Assembly (NCBI GenBank): GCA_910588625.1
Contig: CAJUQN010000005.1
Span: forward strand, 1 to 64,000
Length of the DNA: 64,000 nucleotides
Origin: an uncultured Oscillospiraceae bacterium
Lineage (GTDB): Bacteria; Bacillota; Clostridia; Oscillospirales; Oscillospiraceae
Direction of reading: 5' to 3'
The notes below the pieces were generated by a model. The model was not told the DNA's origin, searched no databases, and saw only the letters and a list, made by a program, of their open reading frames with translations. Below, piece after piece: positions 50,909 through 59,104 of this stretch. A program made the position numbers and the translations under genes. The stretch's first letter is position 1. Every line of letters starts with the position of its first letter.

Positions 50909-52120
50909 TTATGAACTTGGCCGGCAGGCACGCACGATGGACAGCGGGGGGACGGCCTGGGGCAGCTTCATACAAAACTCCATTTGCGGCCGCTTGGGCT
51001 CGGTGAGCTCGAAGCCGTCCATATCCCGCATAAGGGGAGCGGTGAAGGCAAAGGCGGGCGCGTTGGGGCCAACCACCTCGATCTCATCCCCGGTGGCAAA
51101 CTTGTTGCGCAGGGAGAGGCGGGCGTTTCCCAACTCGTCGCAGGCGGCGACGATGGCAAGCACCTGCCAGTTACGGACGTACCGGGCGGAATCGGTATAT
51201 TGCCCCGGCTGGCCAAACCAGAAGCCGGTGGAGTAGTGCCGGTGGCTGACCTTATCCACCTCGGAGCGCCACACCGGGTCTATGGGCACACCCGCCACAG
51301 CCGCATCCACAGCGTGGCGGTAGGCGGCGGTGGTCATGGCGGCATAATAGGCGCTTTTGGCCCGGCCCTCGATTTTCAGGGAATCCACCCCGGCGGCGGC
51401 CAGAGCAGGGATGTGGTCGATCATACACATATCCCGGCTGTTCATAATGAAGGTCTCGCCGTTTTCCTCGAATACGGGAAAATATTCGCCGGGGCGTTTC
51501 TCTTCCATCAGGGCGTACTGATAGCGGCAAGGTTGGGCGCAGGCGCCGCGGGAAGCGTCCCGCCCAGTCATATAGTTGGACAGCAGACACCGCCCGGACC
51601 AGCTCACGCACATGGCACCGTGAACAAAGGCTTCGACCTCTAATCCTTTCGGGGACTTGGCCTTCAGCTCCGCCACCTCGTCAAGGGACAGCTCCCGGGC
51701 CAGAACCACCCGGCTGGCCCCCAGCTCGTGCCAGACACGGGCAGTCTCATAGTTGGTGATGCCCGTCTGGGTGGACATATGCACCTGGACGTGGGGCGCG
51801 CGGCGCTTGCACAGGTCCAGCACATCCGGCCCGGCGGCGATCACCGCGTCCACGCCGATGGCATCCAGGTACTCCAAATATTCAGGGAGCTGGGCCACCT
51901 CATCGTTCCGCGCCAAGGTGTTGCAGGTCACATGGACCCGTACGCCCTTGGCGTGGGCGGCGGAGACAGCGTTCTTCAGTCCATCCCGGTCAAAGTTCCC
52001 GGCAAAGGCCCGCATCCCAAAGGCATTCCCGGCCAGATACACCGCGTCCGCCCCGTAGGCCAGGGCCATGTCCAGCCGCTCCCGGTCCCCGGCGGGGGAG
52101 AGGACCTCCGGCTTAACCAT
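50909..52120 (-). CDS. Peptidase U32 family protein
   Basis: A 403-residue protein beginning MVKPEVLSPAGDRERLDMAL, the TIM-barrel start of the U32 family. The signature cysteines appear in MCVSWSGRCLLSNYM and RGACAQPCRYQYAL; these bind an iron-sulfur cluster in RNA-hydroxylating relatives (RlhA, TrhP). It was first called a collagenase-like peptidase, but several members modify tRNA or rRNA by hydroxylation, so this role is as likely. Start at 52120 overlaps the mltG stop by 8 bases; the longer frame lies inside mltG. Confidence 0.88.
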   Translation of the reverse strand: MVKPEVLSPAGDRERLDMALAYGADAVYLAGNAFGMRAFAGNFDRDGLKNAVSAAHAKGVRVHVTCNTLARNDEVAQLPEYLEYLDAIGVDAVIAAGPDVLDLCKRRAPHVQVHMSTQTGITNYETARVWHELGASRVVLARELSLDEVAELKAKSPKGLEVEAFVHGAMCVSWSGRCLLSNYMTGRDASRGACAQPCRYQYALMEEKRPGEYFPVFEENGETFIMNSRDMCMIDHIPALAAAGVDSLKIEGRAKSAYYAAMTTAAYRHAVDAAVAGVPIDPVWRSEVDKVSHRHYSTGFWFGQPGQYTDSARYVRNWQVLAIVAACDELGNARLSLRNKFATGDEIEVVGPNAPAFAFTAPLMRDMDGFELTEPKRPQMEFCMKLPQAVPPLSIVRACRPSS

Positions 52121-53312
52121 TAGTCTGGTAGCGCTGGACCAGCGCGTCGTGCTCGGCATAGGTGCGGGTGAACTCATGGCGCTTGGTCTCAGGGTTGAGA
52201 ACATAGAAATAATAGTTGGTGCTCTCCGGATTCATGGCGGCCATCAGGGATTCCATGCCGGGGTTGGAGATGGGGCCAGCGGGCAGGCCCTGATACTTAT
52301 AGGTGTTGTAGGGTGAGTCGATCTCCCGGTCTGCCAGAGTGGGCACCTTGCCGCCGTTGAGATATACCAGCGTGGCGTCGATCTGGAGGTAGCCCACCGT
52401 CTCCGCCGCCGGATTGGTCAGGCGGTTATAGATGACGGAGGAGATGGTCTGATAATCGGTGCCGTCAGTCTCCTTCTCGATCATGGAGGCCACGGTGACG
52501 ATGTCATGGAGGGAATAGATAGCCCCCTCGGCAGAGAATTGAGCCATATATTCGTCCATTTTGGAGTCAAAGTTCACCAGCATCTTATTGATGACGAATT
52601 TGGGGTTTTCGCCCATCTCAAAGGTGTAGGTGTCGGGGAACAGGTAGCCCTCCAGCCGGTGGTAATCCCCCAGGGGGCGGTCCCGGAGCCAGTCGAAGGC
52701 ATAATCCCAGTTGGCGGCCATGTCCCGAAGGCGCTCCACCGAGCACACTCCGCGGTCATCCAAAAGCTCGAAGACCTGATCAATGGTCAGGCCCTCCTTA
52801 ATGGTGACGTTGGTGGTCAGCCGTGTGGAGGAGGACGAGCCCATGCTGGATACCAGGGCGTGATAGTCCATCTCGGTGTTCAGCTCATACTTACCCGGAG
52901 CGATCTTGTCCTCCGCATGGGAGAAGGCGGCGTAGAGCTTGAACAGAAACTTGTATTGAATGAGGCCTTTTTCCTCCAGCGTATCCACCACGGTGTTGAA
53001 ATCGGTGTCGTCGTCGATCTCAATCTCGATGGAAACGGGTTCCTTGTTGAGGCCCAGCAGGTCACAGGCCCACACCCAGCCCACGGTGGACAGGATGACA
53101 GAGCTGGCCAGGACCACCAGGACGTACAAAAACGCTCCGGCCACCTTGGATGCGGCGCTGCGCCTCCGGCGGGGCCTGCGCTGGGACTGGGCGCGGGCGC
53201 CCTGTTGAGAACGGACGCTCTGCTGGGACCGCGCGCCCGGCTGGGCGCTGGACGGTCTGCGCTGGGGCTGGGACGGGCCGCGTCCGGTGGGGGTACGGCG
53301 CTCATCTGCCAT
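52113..53312 (-). CDS. mltG: Endolytic murein transglycosylase
   Basis: A 399-residue protein of the YceG/MltG family. The N-terminus is basic and Gln/Arg-rich (about 1-52), then one membrane helix (about 55-80) and an external catalytic domain with the active-site Glu279 in VASMIEKETDGT and EGYLFPDTYTF (221-231). It cleaves new glycan strands near the membrane, setting strand length. The long charged cytoplasmic tail is unusual compared with E. coli but common in Clostridia. Followed by the overlapping U32 gene, a frequent pairing. Confidence 0.93.
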   Translation of the reverse strand: MADERRTPTGRGPSQPQRRPSSAQPGARSQQSVRSQQGARAQSQRRPRRRRSAASKVAGAFLYVLVVLASSVILSTVGWVWACDLLGLNKEPVSIEIEIDDDTDFNTVVDTLEEKGLIQYKFLFKLYAAFSHAEDKIAPGKYELNTEMDYHALVSSMGSSSSTRLTTNVTIKEGLTIDQVFELLDDRGVCSVERLRDMAANWDYAFDWLRDRPLGDYHRLEGYLFPDTYTFEMGENPKFVINKMLVNFDSKMDEYMAQFSAEGAIYSLHDIVTVASMIEKETDGTDYQTISSVIYNRLTNPAAETVGYLQIDATLVYLNGGKVPTLADREIDSPYNTYKYQGLPAGPISNPGMESLMAAMNPESTNYYFYVLNPETKRHEFTRTYAEHDALVQRYQTNG

Positions 53313-53520
53313 GGCATTTCACTCCTTTGGTATGCGGGAAAAAACCCGGTGGGGGGTGGGAACCAATTTTCTGGTCCCCACATAGTATGACCCAGAAACG
53401 AGCAGGAAAGCCGGCCGCGAGGCCGGGAGCCACGGGGCTCGGCTCCGGCGCCGCAATTTTTCCTTGCGGCGTCCGAGCCGGTCTCTGTGACCGGGATATC
53501 TAATGTGAGGTGACTAAATC

Positions 53521-53724
53521 ATGTGTTGTGGTAACAATGGTGGTTTCGGCGGTGGCTGCTGGTGGATCATTATCCTCATCCTCATCCTGTGCTGCTGCTG
53601 CGGCGGCGGGAACAGCTGGGGCGGCAACAATTGCTGCTGCTGCAACAACTGCGGCTGCGGCTGTGGCTGCAACAACGGCTGTGGCTGCAACAACGGCTGT
53701 GGCTGCAACGACGGCTGCTGCTGA
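53521..53724 (+). CDS. Tiny Cys/Gly/Asn-rich protein
   Basis: A 67-residue protein with about 24 cysteines. Residues 1-13 are Gly/Asn-rich, about 14-23 form a hydrophobic stretch (WWIIILILIL), and the remainder is runs of CCCC and CGCGC with Asn-Asn spacers (NNGCGC repeated). The start follows GTGAGGTGAC. Similar short proteins in Clostridia have been labelled high-cysteine or chorion-like by automatic annotation, without known function. A metal-binding or surface role is conceivable. Composition is unlike any neighbour and the repeats look slippage-prone. Confidence 0.75.
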   Translation: MCCGNNGGFGGGCWWIIILILILCCCCGGGNSWGGNNCCCCNNCGCGCGCNNGCGCNNGCGCNDGCC

Positions 53725-53926
53725 TTAGAAGCGCGGAGCGCCCGGGAGCAGGCGGCTAAGACCCGGAGCGGAGCAAATTGACCGGAACCGCCGCAGGCGG
53801 TGCAGGGCGGTTTGCGCAGTCGCAGGAGCTTAGCTGCCGTCGCGGAGGGCGCGCAGCGTGACAAGAAGCGCGGAGCGCCCGGCGCGGCAGCGCCGGGACA
53901 CAGGCTCCAAGCGAAGTGTACCCATC
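53725..53926 (+). other. GC-rich, repeat-containing and potentially structured spacer
   Basis: This region has no convincing gene. It holds an exact 19-nt direct repeat AGAAGCGCGGAGCGCCCGG at 53727-53745 and 53864-53882. Self-complementary parts include ACCGCC/GGCGGT, GGCGGCTAAG against CTTAGCTGCC, and CGGCGC-GGCA-GCGCCG. It could encode a structured RNA read from the cysteine-rich gene's promoter. Confidence 0.45.
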
Positions 53927-53950
53927 GGGCGGAGGGGCAACCCTCCGCCC
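53927..53950. terminator. Bidirectional terminator before the cyclo-ligase gene end
   Basis: GGGCGGAGGG and CCCTCCGCCC arms with a GCAA loop, then a T-rich stretch. Confidence 0.8.
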
Positions 53951-53953
53951 TCC

Positions 53954-54481
53954 TTATTCTTCGATGAGGACAAGCTTTACCGGGATGTCGAACTCCTCCC
54001 GAGGCATATGCTCCAGCAGCCGCCCGTGGCGGCACACGCATACGGTGAGGCCGGAGAAGCCTGTCAGCCAGCGGTCGTAATACCCGCCGCCCCAGCCCAA
54101 GCGGTAGCCGTCCCGGTCCACCATCAGGTGGGGGATGAGGGCCACGGCAATCTCGTCCTTGCCGATGACGGGACAGGAGTCGTCCGGCTCGGGAATGCCG
54201 AAGCGGTTGGGGATGAGCTGGTCGATGTCCAGCACCTGTCTTGCCTCCATGCCCCGGTGGGGCAGAACCACGGGCAGGGCCACCCGCTTGCCGCGTTCCA
54301 GCAGGGCCTGAATGAGGGGGACGGTGTTGGGCTCCCGCCCCGTCCCGTAAAATACCATCACAGTGTCCGCCGTTTGCACCTCCGGCAGGGCAAGAAAACG
54401 CTCAAACAGCGCTCCCGCCTCCACCTGGGGCAGAGCGGCGGCGTGGCGGCGCAGCTCCGCCTTACGTTCCCCCACCGTCAT
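53954..54481 (-). CDS. 5-formyltetrahydrofolate cyclo-ligase
   Basis: A 175-residue enzyme. The N-terminal RKAELRRHAAALP, the substrate segment VMVFYGTGREPNTVPLIQAL and the nucleotide motif GYRLGWGGGYYDRWL identify the family. It converts 5-formyl-THF to 5,10-methenyl-THF with ATP. Its start overlaps the DJ-1 gene stop by 4 bases. The length is slightly short of the usual 180-200, but all motifs are there. Confidence 0.92.
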   Translation of the reverse strand: MTVGERKAELRRHAAALPQVEAGALFERFLALPEVQTADTVMVFYGTGREPNTVPLIQALLERGKRVALPVVLPHRGMEARQVLDIDQLIPNRFGIPEPDDSCPVIGKDEIAVALIPHLMVDRDGYRLGWGGGYYDRWLTGFSGLTVCVCRHGRLLEHMPREEFDIPVKLVLIEE

Positions 54482-55032
54482 AGGGCGTACTGCAATCCGG
54501 CGCAGACCTGGGCGGCGGCTCCGGCGCCTGCCAGAACCTCCACCAAAGCCAGACCGAAGTCGAAGGCGGACCCGGGGCCGCGGCCGGTGATAAGCTCCCC
54601 TTCGGTGACGGTGGAATGGTCCATCATGGGAACTGCCCCAGCCTGGGACAGTTCACCTTCGAGCCCTGGATAGCACACGCAGTGTACTGCCTTGGGAAGC
54701 ACGCCCGCCCGAGCCAGCAGGGTGGGGGCGGCGCAGATGGCGGCCAGCCAATAGCCGGGACCAGCCGCCTGACGGACCAGGGCCATGGCGGCCTCGCTGT
54801 TCTCGATGGAGGCCACGCCCCCCATGCCGCCGGGGAGCACTACCATGTCGCCCTCCTTAAGGGCCACCGACTCCACGGGCTGGCCGGACTGAACGGTGAT
54901 GTTGTGGGAACCGGTGACGAACGTACCGCCAATGCCCGTCAGCACCACGGGGAGGTCCGCCCGGCGCAGCACGTCGGCAGTGACCAGGGCCTCGGCCTCC
55001 TCAAAGCCTTCGCCCAACAGGATATAGACCAT
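54478..55032 (-). CDS. DJ-1/PfpI family protein
   Basis: A 184-residue protein, MVYILLGEGFEEAEALVTAD, with the nucleophile-elbow Cys in WLAAICAAPTLLARAG and DMVVLPGGMGGV. It fits the DJ-1 branch rather than the protease branch (Glu in GFEEAEAL). Family members act as glyoxalases, chaperones or deglycases; the reaction here is not clear. Start at 55032 is 8 bases after AAAGGTAG; the ORF's earlier ATG contains that site. Confidence 0.88.
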   Translation of the reverse strand: MVYILLGEGFEEAEALVTADVLRRADLPVVLTGIGGTFVTGSHNITVQSGQPVESVALKEGDMVVLPGGMGGVASIENSEAAMALVRQAAGPGYWLAAICAAPTLLARAGVLPKAVHCVCYPGLEGELSQAGAVPMMDHSTVTEGELITGRGPGSAFDFGLALVEVLAGAGAAAQVCAGLQYAL

Positions 55033-55071
55033 AGAGCATCTACCTTTCATTTATATTATTGTGTACTGTTA

Positions 55072-55791
55072 TTATCCTCTGAGCCTTGCCCCCACAGCGG
55101 ACACCAGGAACAGGGGCAGTTTTGCCATTCGCCCGATGCGGGAGGGCTCCTTCATCAGCCGGTAGAGCCACTCCAGCCCCAGCTTCTGGAAACGTTCCGG
55201 AGCTCGCTCCACCTTGCCCGCGAACACGTCCAGCGACCCGCCCAAGCCGATGTACAGGCGCGCTCCGGCGGCCGTGCCGTTGGCGGCGATCCACTTCTCC
55301 TGTTTGGGGAAGCCCAGACAGACGAATACAATGTCGGCTTTGGCCGCTCGGATGGCGTCCACCACCGGGCCGTCTTCCTTAAAATATCCGTCATGGGTGC
55401 CGCACACCACCAGGCCGGGGTGGGCTGCTTGCAGATTGGCTGCGGCCTGCTCCGCCACGCCGGGGGCGGCCCCCAGCAGAAACAGCCGCTTGCCCGTTCC
55501 AGCTATACGGTCCAGAAGAGCGGCGGCGTAGTCGATGCCCGCCACCCGGCCCTTCAGCGGGCGGCCCAGGATCTTGGCGGCGTAGATGACCCCCACGCCG
55601 TCGGGAATGACCAGGTCCGCCTTGGACAAGATTTCGGAGAATTCCGGGTCCTGATTGGCCCGCTGAACGATCTCCGGGTTGGGGGTGACCACCAGATGGG
55701 GCCCCTCCTGCTCCAACAGCTCCAGGCCCCGGCCCACGGCCTCGTCCAGGGTCAGATCATCAAAGGCCACGCCCAGTACCTCCACCCGCAT
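55072..55791 (-). CDS. WecG/TagA/CpsF-family glycosyltransferase (GT26)
   Basis: A 239-residue enzyme: LVVTPNPEIVQRANQDPEFS, LVIPDGVGVIYAAKIL, LFLLGAAPGVAEQAAANLQ and ADIVFVCLGFPKQEKWIAAN are the GT26 signature. TagA-type members add ManNAc to lipid-linked GlcNAc in teichoic-acid synthesis; related ones build other surface polymers. No other polymer genes are near, so the product is undefined. Start at 55791 follows GAGGAGGAATG. The C-terminal RMAKLPLFLVSAVG resembles the amphipathic membrane-targeting helix of TagA. Confidence 0.9.
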   Translation of the reverse strand: MRVEVLGVAFDDLTLDEAVGRGLELLEQEGPHLVVTPNPEIVQRANQDPEFSEILSKADLVIPDGVGVIYAAKILGRPLKGRVAGIDYAAALLDRIAGTGKRLFLLGAAPGVAEQAAANLQAAHPGLVVCGTHDGYFKEDGPVVDAIRAAKADIVFVCLGFPKQEKWIAANGTAAGARLYIGLGGSLDVFAGKVERAPERFQKLGLEWLYRLMKEPSRIGRMAKLPLFLVSAVGARLRG

Positions 55792-55956
55792 GGCGCATTC
55801 CTCCTCTTTGGCATACCATTCCATTTTCTTTTGGCATTTTAGCACAACATTGGAAAAAAGTCCACCCATGCCTTGAAGTATTTACAGTACGTTCATCCTC
55901 CAGCCGGATTTCCCTGGGAAGAAGATCGAATTTTCAAAAATTTGTGCAACTTGCCC

Positions 55957-56044
55957 TTGACATCAACGCTGTAAAGCGCTATACTAGCGCTCGTGAGCTG
56001 AAAGGCTCCCTTCTTTGTGCCCCAAACACTTTGACGGCACAAAG
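55957..56044 (+). promoter_or_regulatory. Strong promoter and leader hairpin of the ABC importer
   Basis: TTGACA (55957-55962) and TATACT (55980-55985) are exactly 17 bases apart. In the leader, CTTTGTGCC (56013-56021) pairs with GGCACAAAG (56036-56044). There is no T run after it. I found no T-box or other known riboswitch core. Confidence 0.8.
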
Positions 56045-56073
56045 TGGTAAAGCAAAATGTGGAGGAATACAAA

Positions 56074-57126
56074 ATGAAAAAGACATCCAAACTGCTGGCG
56101 CTTCTGCTGGCACTGGCCATGGCCCTGTCCCTGGCCGCCTGTTCCAATAATAGCGCCGGCAACAGCGCCCCCGCCGAGTCCCAGGCCGCTGAGAGCACCG
56201 AGCCCAGCGAGGTCCCCGAGAACAGCGCTGAGCCCGCCGGCGACGAGTCCTATTCCGTCGGCATCTGCCAGCTGCTGCCCCACCCCGCGCTGAATCAGGC
56301 TACCGAGGGCTTTAAGGACGCCCTGACGGCCGCCTTCGGCGAAGCCGTTCACTTCGAAGAGGGCAACGCCGGTGGCGATCCCGCCAACTGCGCCACCATC
56401 ATCGACGGCTTTGTGGCCAGCAAGGTGGACCTGATCCTGGCCAACGCCACTCCCTCCCTGAACGCCGCCGCCTCTGCCACCAACACCATCCCCATCCTGG
56501 GCACCGCCGTCACCAACTACGGCATCGCTCTGAACCTGGATTCCACCGACGACAAGGTGCTGGGCGGCAACATCTCCGGCACCTCCGACCTGGCCCCCCT
56601 GGACCAGCAGGCGGACATGATCAAGGAGCTGTTCCCCGACGCCACCAACGTGGGCCTGCTTTACTGCACCGCCGAGGCCAACTCCGTCTATCAGATCGAG
56701 ACCGTCCAGGGCTTCCTGGAGGATATGGGCTACACCTGCAAGCGCTACGGCTTCAATGACGTAAACGACCTGGCCGCCGTGACCCAGACCGCCGCCGACG
56801 AATCCGACGTGATCTATATCCCCACCGATAACACCGCCGCGGACAACACCTCCACCATCGCCGACGTGGTCATCCCCGCCGGTGTGCCCGTCATCGCAGG
56901 CGAGGAGGGCATCTGCTCTGGCTGCGGCGTGGCCACTCTGTCCATCAGCTACTACGAGATCGGTCAGATCGCCGGTGAGATGGCCGTGCAGATTCTGAAG
57001 GGCGAGAAGAGCGTGTCCGAGATGGCCATTGGCTTTGACACCACTCTGGACAAGAAGTATAATCCCTCCATCTGCGAGCAGCTGAACCTGACCATGCCCG
57101 ACGGCTATATCGCCATCGAAGGCTGA
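56074..57126 (+). CDS. ABC transporter substrate-binding lipoprotein (TrpX/DUF534 type)
   Basis: A 350-residue lipoprotein: signal peptide with lipobox LAAC (Cys23), a Ser/Ala/Glu/Pro-rich linker (about 25-55), then a two-lobe type-1 binding fold (YSVGICQLLPHPALNQATEG, ANATPSLNAAASATNTIPIL, TAVTNYG). This is the ABC_sub_bind family; the characterised TrpX member binds tryptophan or tyrosine, others bind different ligands. Start follows TGTGGAGGAAT. A partial terminator separates it from the permease gene, so the binding protein should be made in excess. Confidence 0.9.
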   Translation: MKKTSKLLALLLALAMALSLAACSNNSAGNSAPAESQAAESTEPSEVPENSAEPAGDESYSVGICQLLPHPALNQATEGFKDALTAAFGEAVHFEEGNAGGDPANCATIIDGFVASKVDLILANATPSLNAAASATNTIPILGTAVTNYGIALNLDSTDDKVLGGNISGTSDLAPLDQQADMIKELFPDATNVGLLYCTAEANSVYQIETVQGFLEDMGYTCKRYGFNDVNDLAAVTQTAADESDVIYIPTDNTAADNTSTIADVVIPAGVPVIAGEEGICSGCGVATLSISYYEIGQIAGEMAVQILKGEKSVSEMAIGFDTTLDKKYNPSICEQLNLTMPDGYIAIEG

Positions 57127-57144
57127 TCCTAATAAATAACATCT

Positions 57145-57183
57145 AAAAACCGCGGGAAAGAGATTTCCTTTCCTGCGGTTTTT
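57145..57183 (+). terminator. Terminator inside the importer operon
   Basis: AAAAACCGCGGGAAAG and CTTTCCTGCGGTTTTT arms. Its place between binding-protein and permease genes suggests partial read-through. Confidence 0.85.
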
Positions 57184-57211
57184 GGTATAACTGCCGCTGT
57201 GCATCTATTTT

Positions 57212-57266
57212 GCGGCTATAGTCAAAGCGTTTTAAAAGTAGTAAATACTTCTTTTGAAACCTGCGG
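57212..57266. repeat. Dispersed 46-55 nt repeat, copy D1
   Basis: GGCTATAGTCAAAGCGTTTT, AAAAGTAGTAAATACTTCTT, TTGAAACC. It nearly matches 50781-50826. The arms AAAAGTAGTA and TACTTCTTTT can pair. It sits between the terminator above and the permease start. Confidence 0.65.
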
Positions 57267-57321
57267 CGAAAATTGCCGCAAAAGCGGACTTGCTGTGGAC
57301 TTCATCATTGGAGGAATGAGT

Positions 57322-58281
57322 ATGGACTTCCTGCTCTCGTTTTTGAACTCCCTGCCCGGCGCCGTGGGGCAGGGGCTTGCCTGGGGCGTTATGGCCGTCG
57401 GCGTTTATATCACCTATCGCATTTTGGACGTGGCCGACCTGACTGTGGACGGCTCTCTGGCCACCGGCGGGGCGGTGTGCGCCGTGCTAATCAGCATGGG
57501 GGTGAACCCCTGGGCTGCTATGCTGGCGGCACTGCTGGCCGGAATGCTGGCCGGGCTGGCTACCGGGGTGTTCCACACGGTATGCGGCATTCCCGCCATT
57601 TTGTCCGGCATTCTGACCCAGCTGGCGTTGTACTCCATCAACCTGCGCATCATGGCCATCGGGGATGAGACGTCCAAAACCAAGTCCTCCTTGGCCATCA
57701 GCGTAGACCGGCACGACTTGCTGATCTCCTCCCGGAACATCCGGGCGCTGACCCTGGAGAACCCTATCTTCCTGCTGGTGGTGCTGGTGGCGCTGGTCAT
57801 CGCCATCCTGTACTGGTTCTTCGGCACGGAGCAGGGCTGTGCCCTGCGCGCCACGGGCTCCAACGGCAATATGGCCCGGGCCCAGGGCATCAACACCGAC
57901 GTGAGCAAGGTGATGGGGCTGGTGGTATCCAACGGCCTGGTGGCCATGGCCGGCGCCCTGCTGGCCCAGTATCAGGGCAGCGCCACCATCGACATGGGCC
58001 GGGGCGCCATCGTCATCGGCCTGGCCGCCGTCATCATCGGGGAGGTGCTGCTCAGCGGCGTCTTCCGCAACTTCGCTTTGAAGCTGCTGTCCTGCGTTAT
58101 TGGCGCCATCATCTATTATGCCGTCATCACACTGGTGCTCCGGCTGGGGCTGGAGACCACCGATTTGAAGCTGCTCACCGCTTTGGTGGTGGCTGTGTTC
58201 CTCACCATCCCCTATTGGAAGGGGAAATACTTCTCCAAGCCCGTCAAAGCTGTGAAAAAGGAGGAGGGCGCCCATGCTTGA
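57322..58281 (+). CDS. ABC transporter permease (TrpY-like)
   Basis: A 319-residue membrane protein with about eight helices, including WGVMAVGVYITYRILDVADL and TVDGSLATGGAVCAVL. The DLTVDGS motif and RATGSNGNMARAQGINTDVS near residue 215 are those of the permeases paired with ABC_sub_bind proteins, related to branched-chain amino acid and sugar importers (LivH/RbsC). Start chosen at 57322, 7 bases after GGAGG. It overlaps the ATPase gene by 8 bases. Confidence 0.9.
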   Translation: MDFLLSFLNSLPGAVGQGLAWGVMAVGVYITYRILDVADLTVDGSLATGGAVCAVLISMGVNPWAAMLAALLAGMLAGLATGVFHTVCGIPAILSGILTQLALYSINLRIMAIGDETSKTKSSLAISVDRHDLLISSRNIRALTLENPIFLLVVLVALVIAILYWFFGTEQGCALRATGSNGNMARAQGINTDVSKVMGLVVSNGLVAMAGALLAQYQGSATIDMGRGAIVIGLAAVIIGEVLLSGVFRNFALKLLSCVIGAIIYYAVITLVLRLGLETTDLKLLTALVVAVFLTIPYWKGKYFSKPVKAVKKEEGAHA

Positions 58282-59068
58282 CGTGAAGAACATTTACAAG
58301 ACCTTTAACCCCGGTACAGTCAACGAGAAAACCGCCCTGCGGGGGGTGTCCCTGACGCTGAATGACGGTGATTTCGTCACTGTCATCGGCGGCAACGGCG
58401 CGGGTAAGTCCACCCTGCTCAACGCGGTAGCGGGCGTCTGGCCGGTGGACGAGGGCGCCATTTCTATCGGCGGCGTGGATGTGACCCGCTTGCCGGAGCA
58501 CAAGCGGGCGAAATACATCGGCCGGGTGTTCCAGGACCCCATGATGGGCACCGCCGCCACCATGCAGATTGAAGAGAACATGGCCCTGGCGGCCCGGCGG
58601 GGCAGGAGCCGTACCCTGCGCGTCGGCATCACCCGGGATGAACGGGAACACTACCGGGAGATGCTGAAGATTTTGGACCTGGGCCTGGAGGACCGGCTGA
58701 CCTCTAAGGTTGGCCTGCTGTCCGGCGGCCAGCGCCAGGCGCTGACGCTGCTGATGGCCACGCTGCAAAAGCCGGACCTGCTCCTGCTGGACGAGCACAC
58801 CGCCGCTTTGGACCCCAAGACGGCGGCCAAGGTGCTGGCCGCCACCGAGCGCATTGTGCAGAAGGATAACCTGACCACGCTGATGATTACCCACAATATG
58901 AAGGATGCCATTGTTCACGGCAACCGGCTCATTATGATGTACGAGGGGAACGTCGCCCTGGATATCTCCGGGGAGGAGAAGAAAAAGCTCACCGTGGAGG
59001 ACTTGCTGGCCAAGTTCGGCCAGGCCACCGGGTCCGACGAGGCGGATGATAAGCTGCTGTTGGGTTAA
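58274..59068 (+). CDS. ABC transporter ATP-binding protein (TrpZ-like)
   Basis: A 264-residue ATPase: Walker A GGNGAGKST (about 38-46), signature LSGGQRQAL, Walker B LLLLDEHTAALD, and switch His in MITHNM. In the D-loop motif the usual DEPTAALD reads DEHTAALD, which is the norm in this subfamily. It powers the importer with the two preceding genes. A terminator overlaps its stop codon. Confidence 0.93.
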   Translation: MLDVKNIYKTFNPGTVNEKTALRGVSLTLNDGDFVTVIGGNGAGKSTLLNAVAGVWPVDEGAISIGGVDVTRLPEHKRAKYIGRVFQDPMMGTAATMQIEENMALAARRGRSRTLRVGITRDEREHYREMLKILDLGLEDRLTSKVGLLSGGQRQALTLLMATLQKPDLLLLDEHTAALDPKTAAKVLAATERIVQKDNLTTLMITHNMKDAIVHGNRLIMMYEGNVALDISGEEKKKLTVEDLLAKFGQATGSDEADDKLLLG

Positions 59069-59104
59069 AAATATCCCCGCCGGGTTTCCGGCGGGGATAT
59101 TTTT
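59067..59104. terminator. Bidirectional terminator after the importer
   Basis: AAAAATATCCCCGCCGG and CCGGCGGGGATATTTTT arms with a 4-base loop. Confidence 0.92.

Noticed and set aside
53514..54041. 175-codon minus-strand frame opposite the Cys-rich gene
   Set aside because: Its Gln/Pro runs are the complement of the Cys/Gly repeats, and it overlaps the cyclo-ligase terminator.
55986..56073. Possible T-box leader for the TrpX-like gene
   Set aside because: The leader is under 90 bases and lacks the AGGGTGG antiterminator bulge and a specifier loop.
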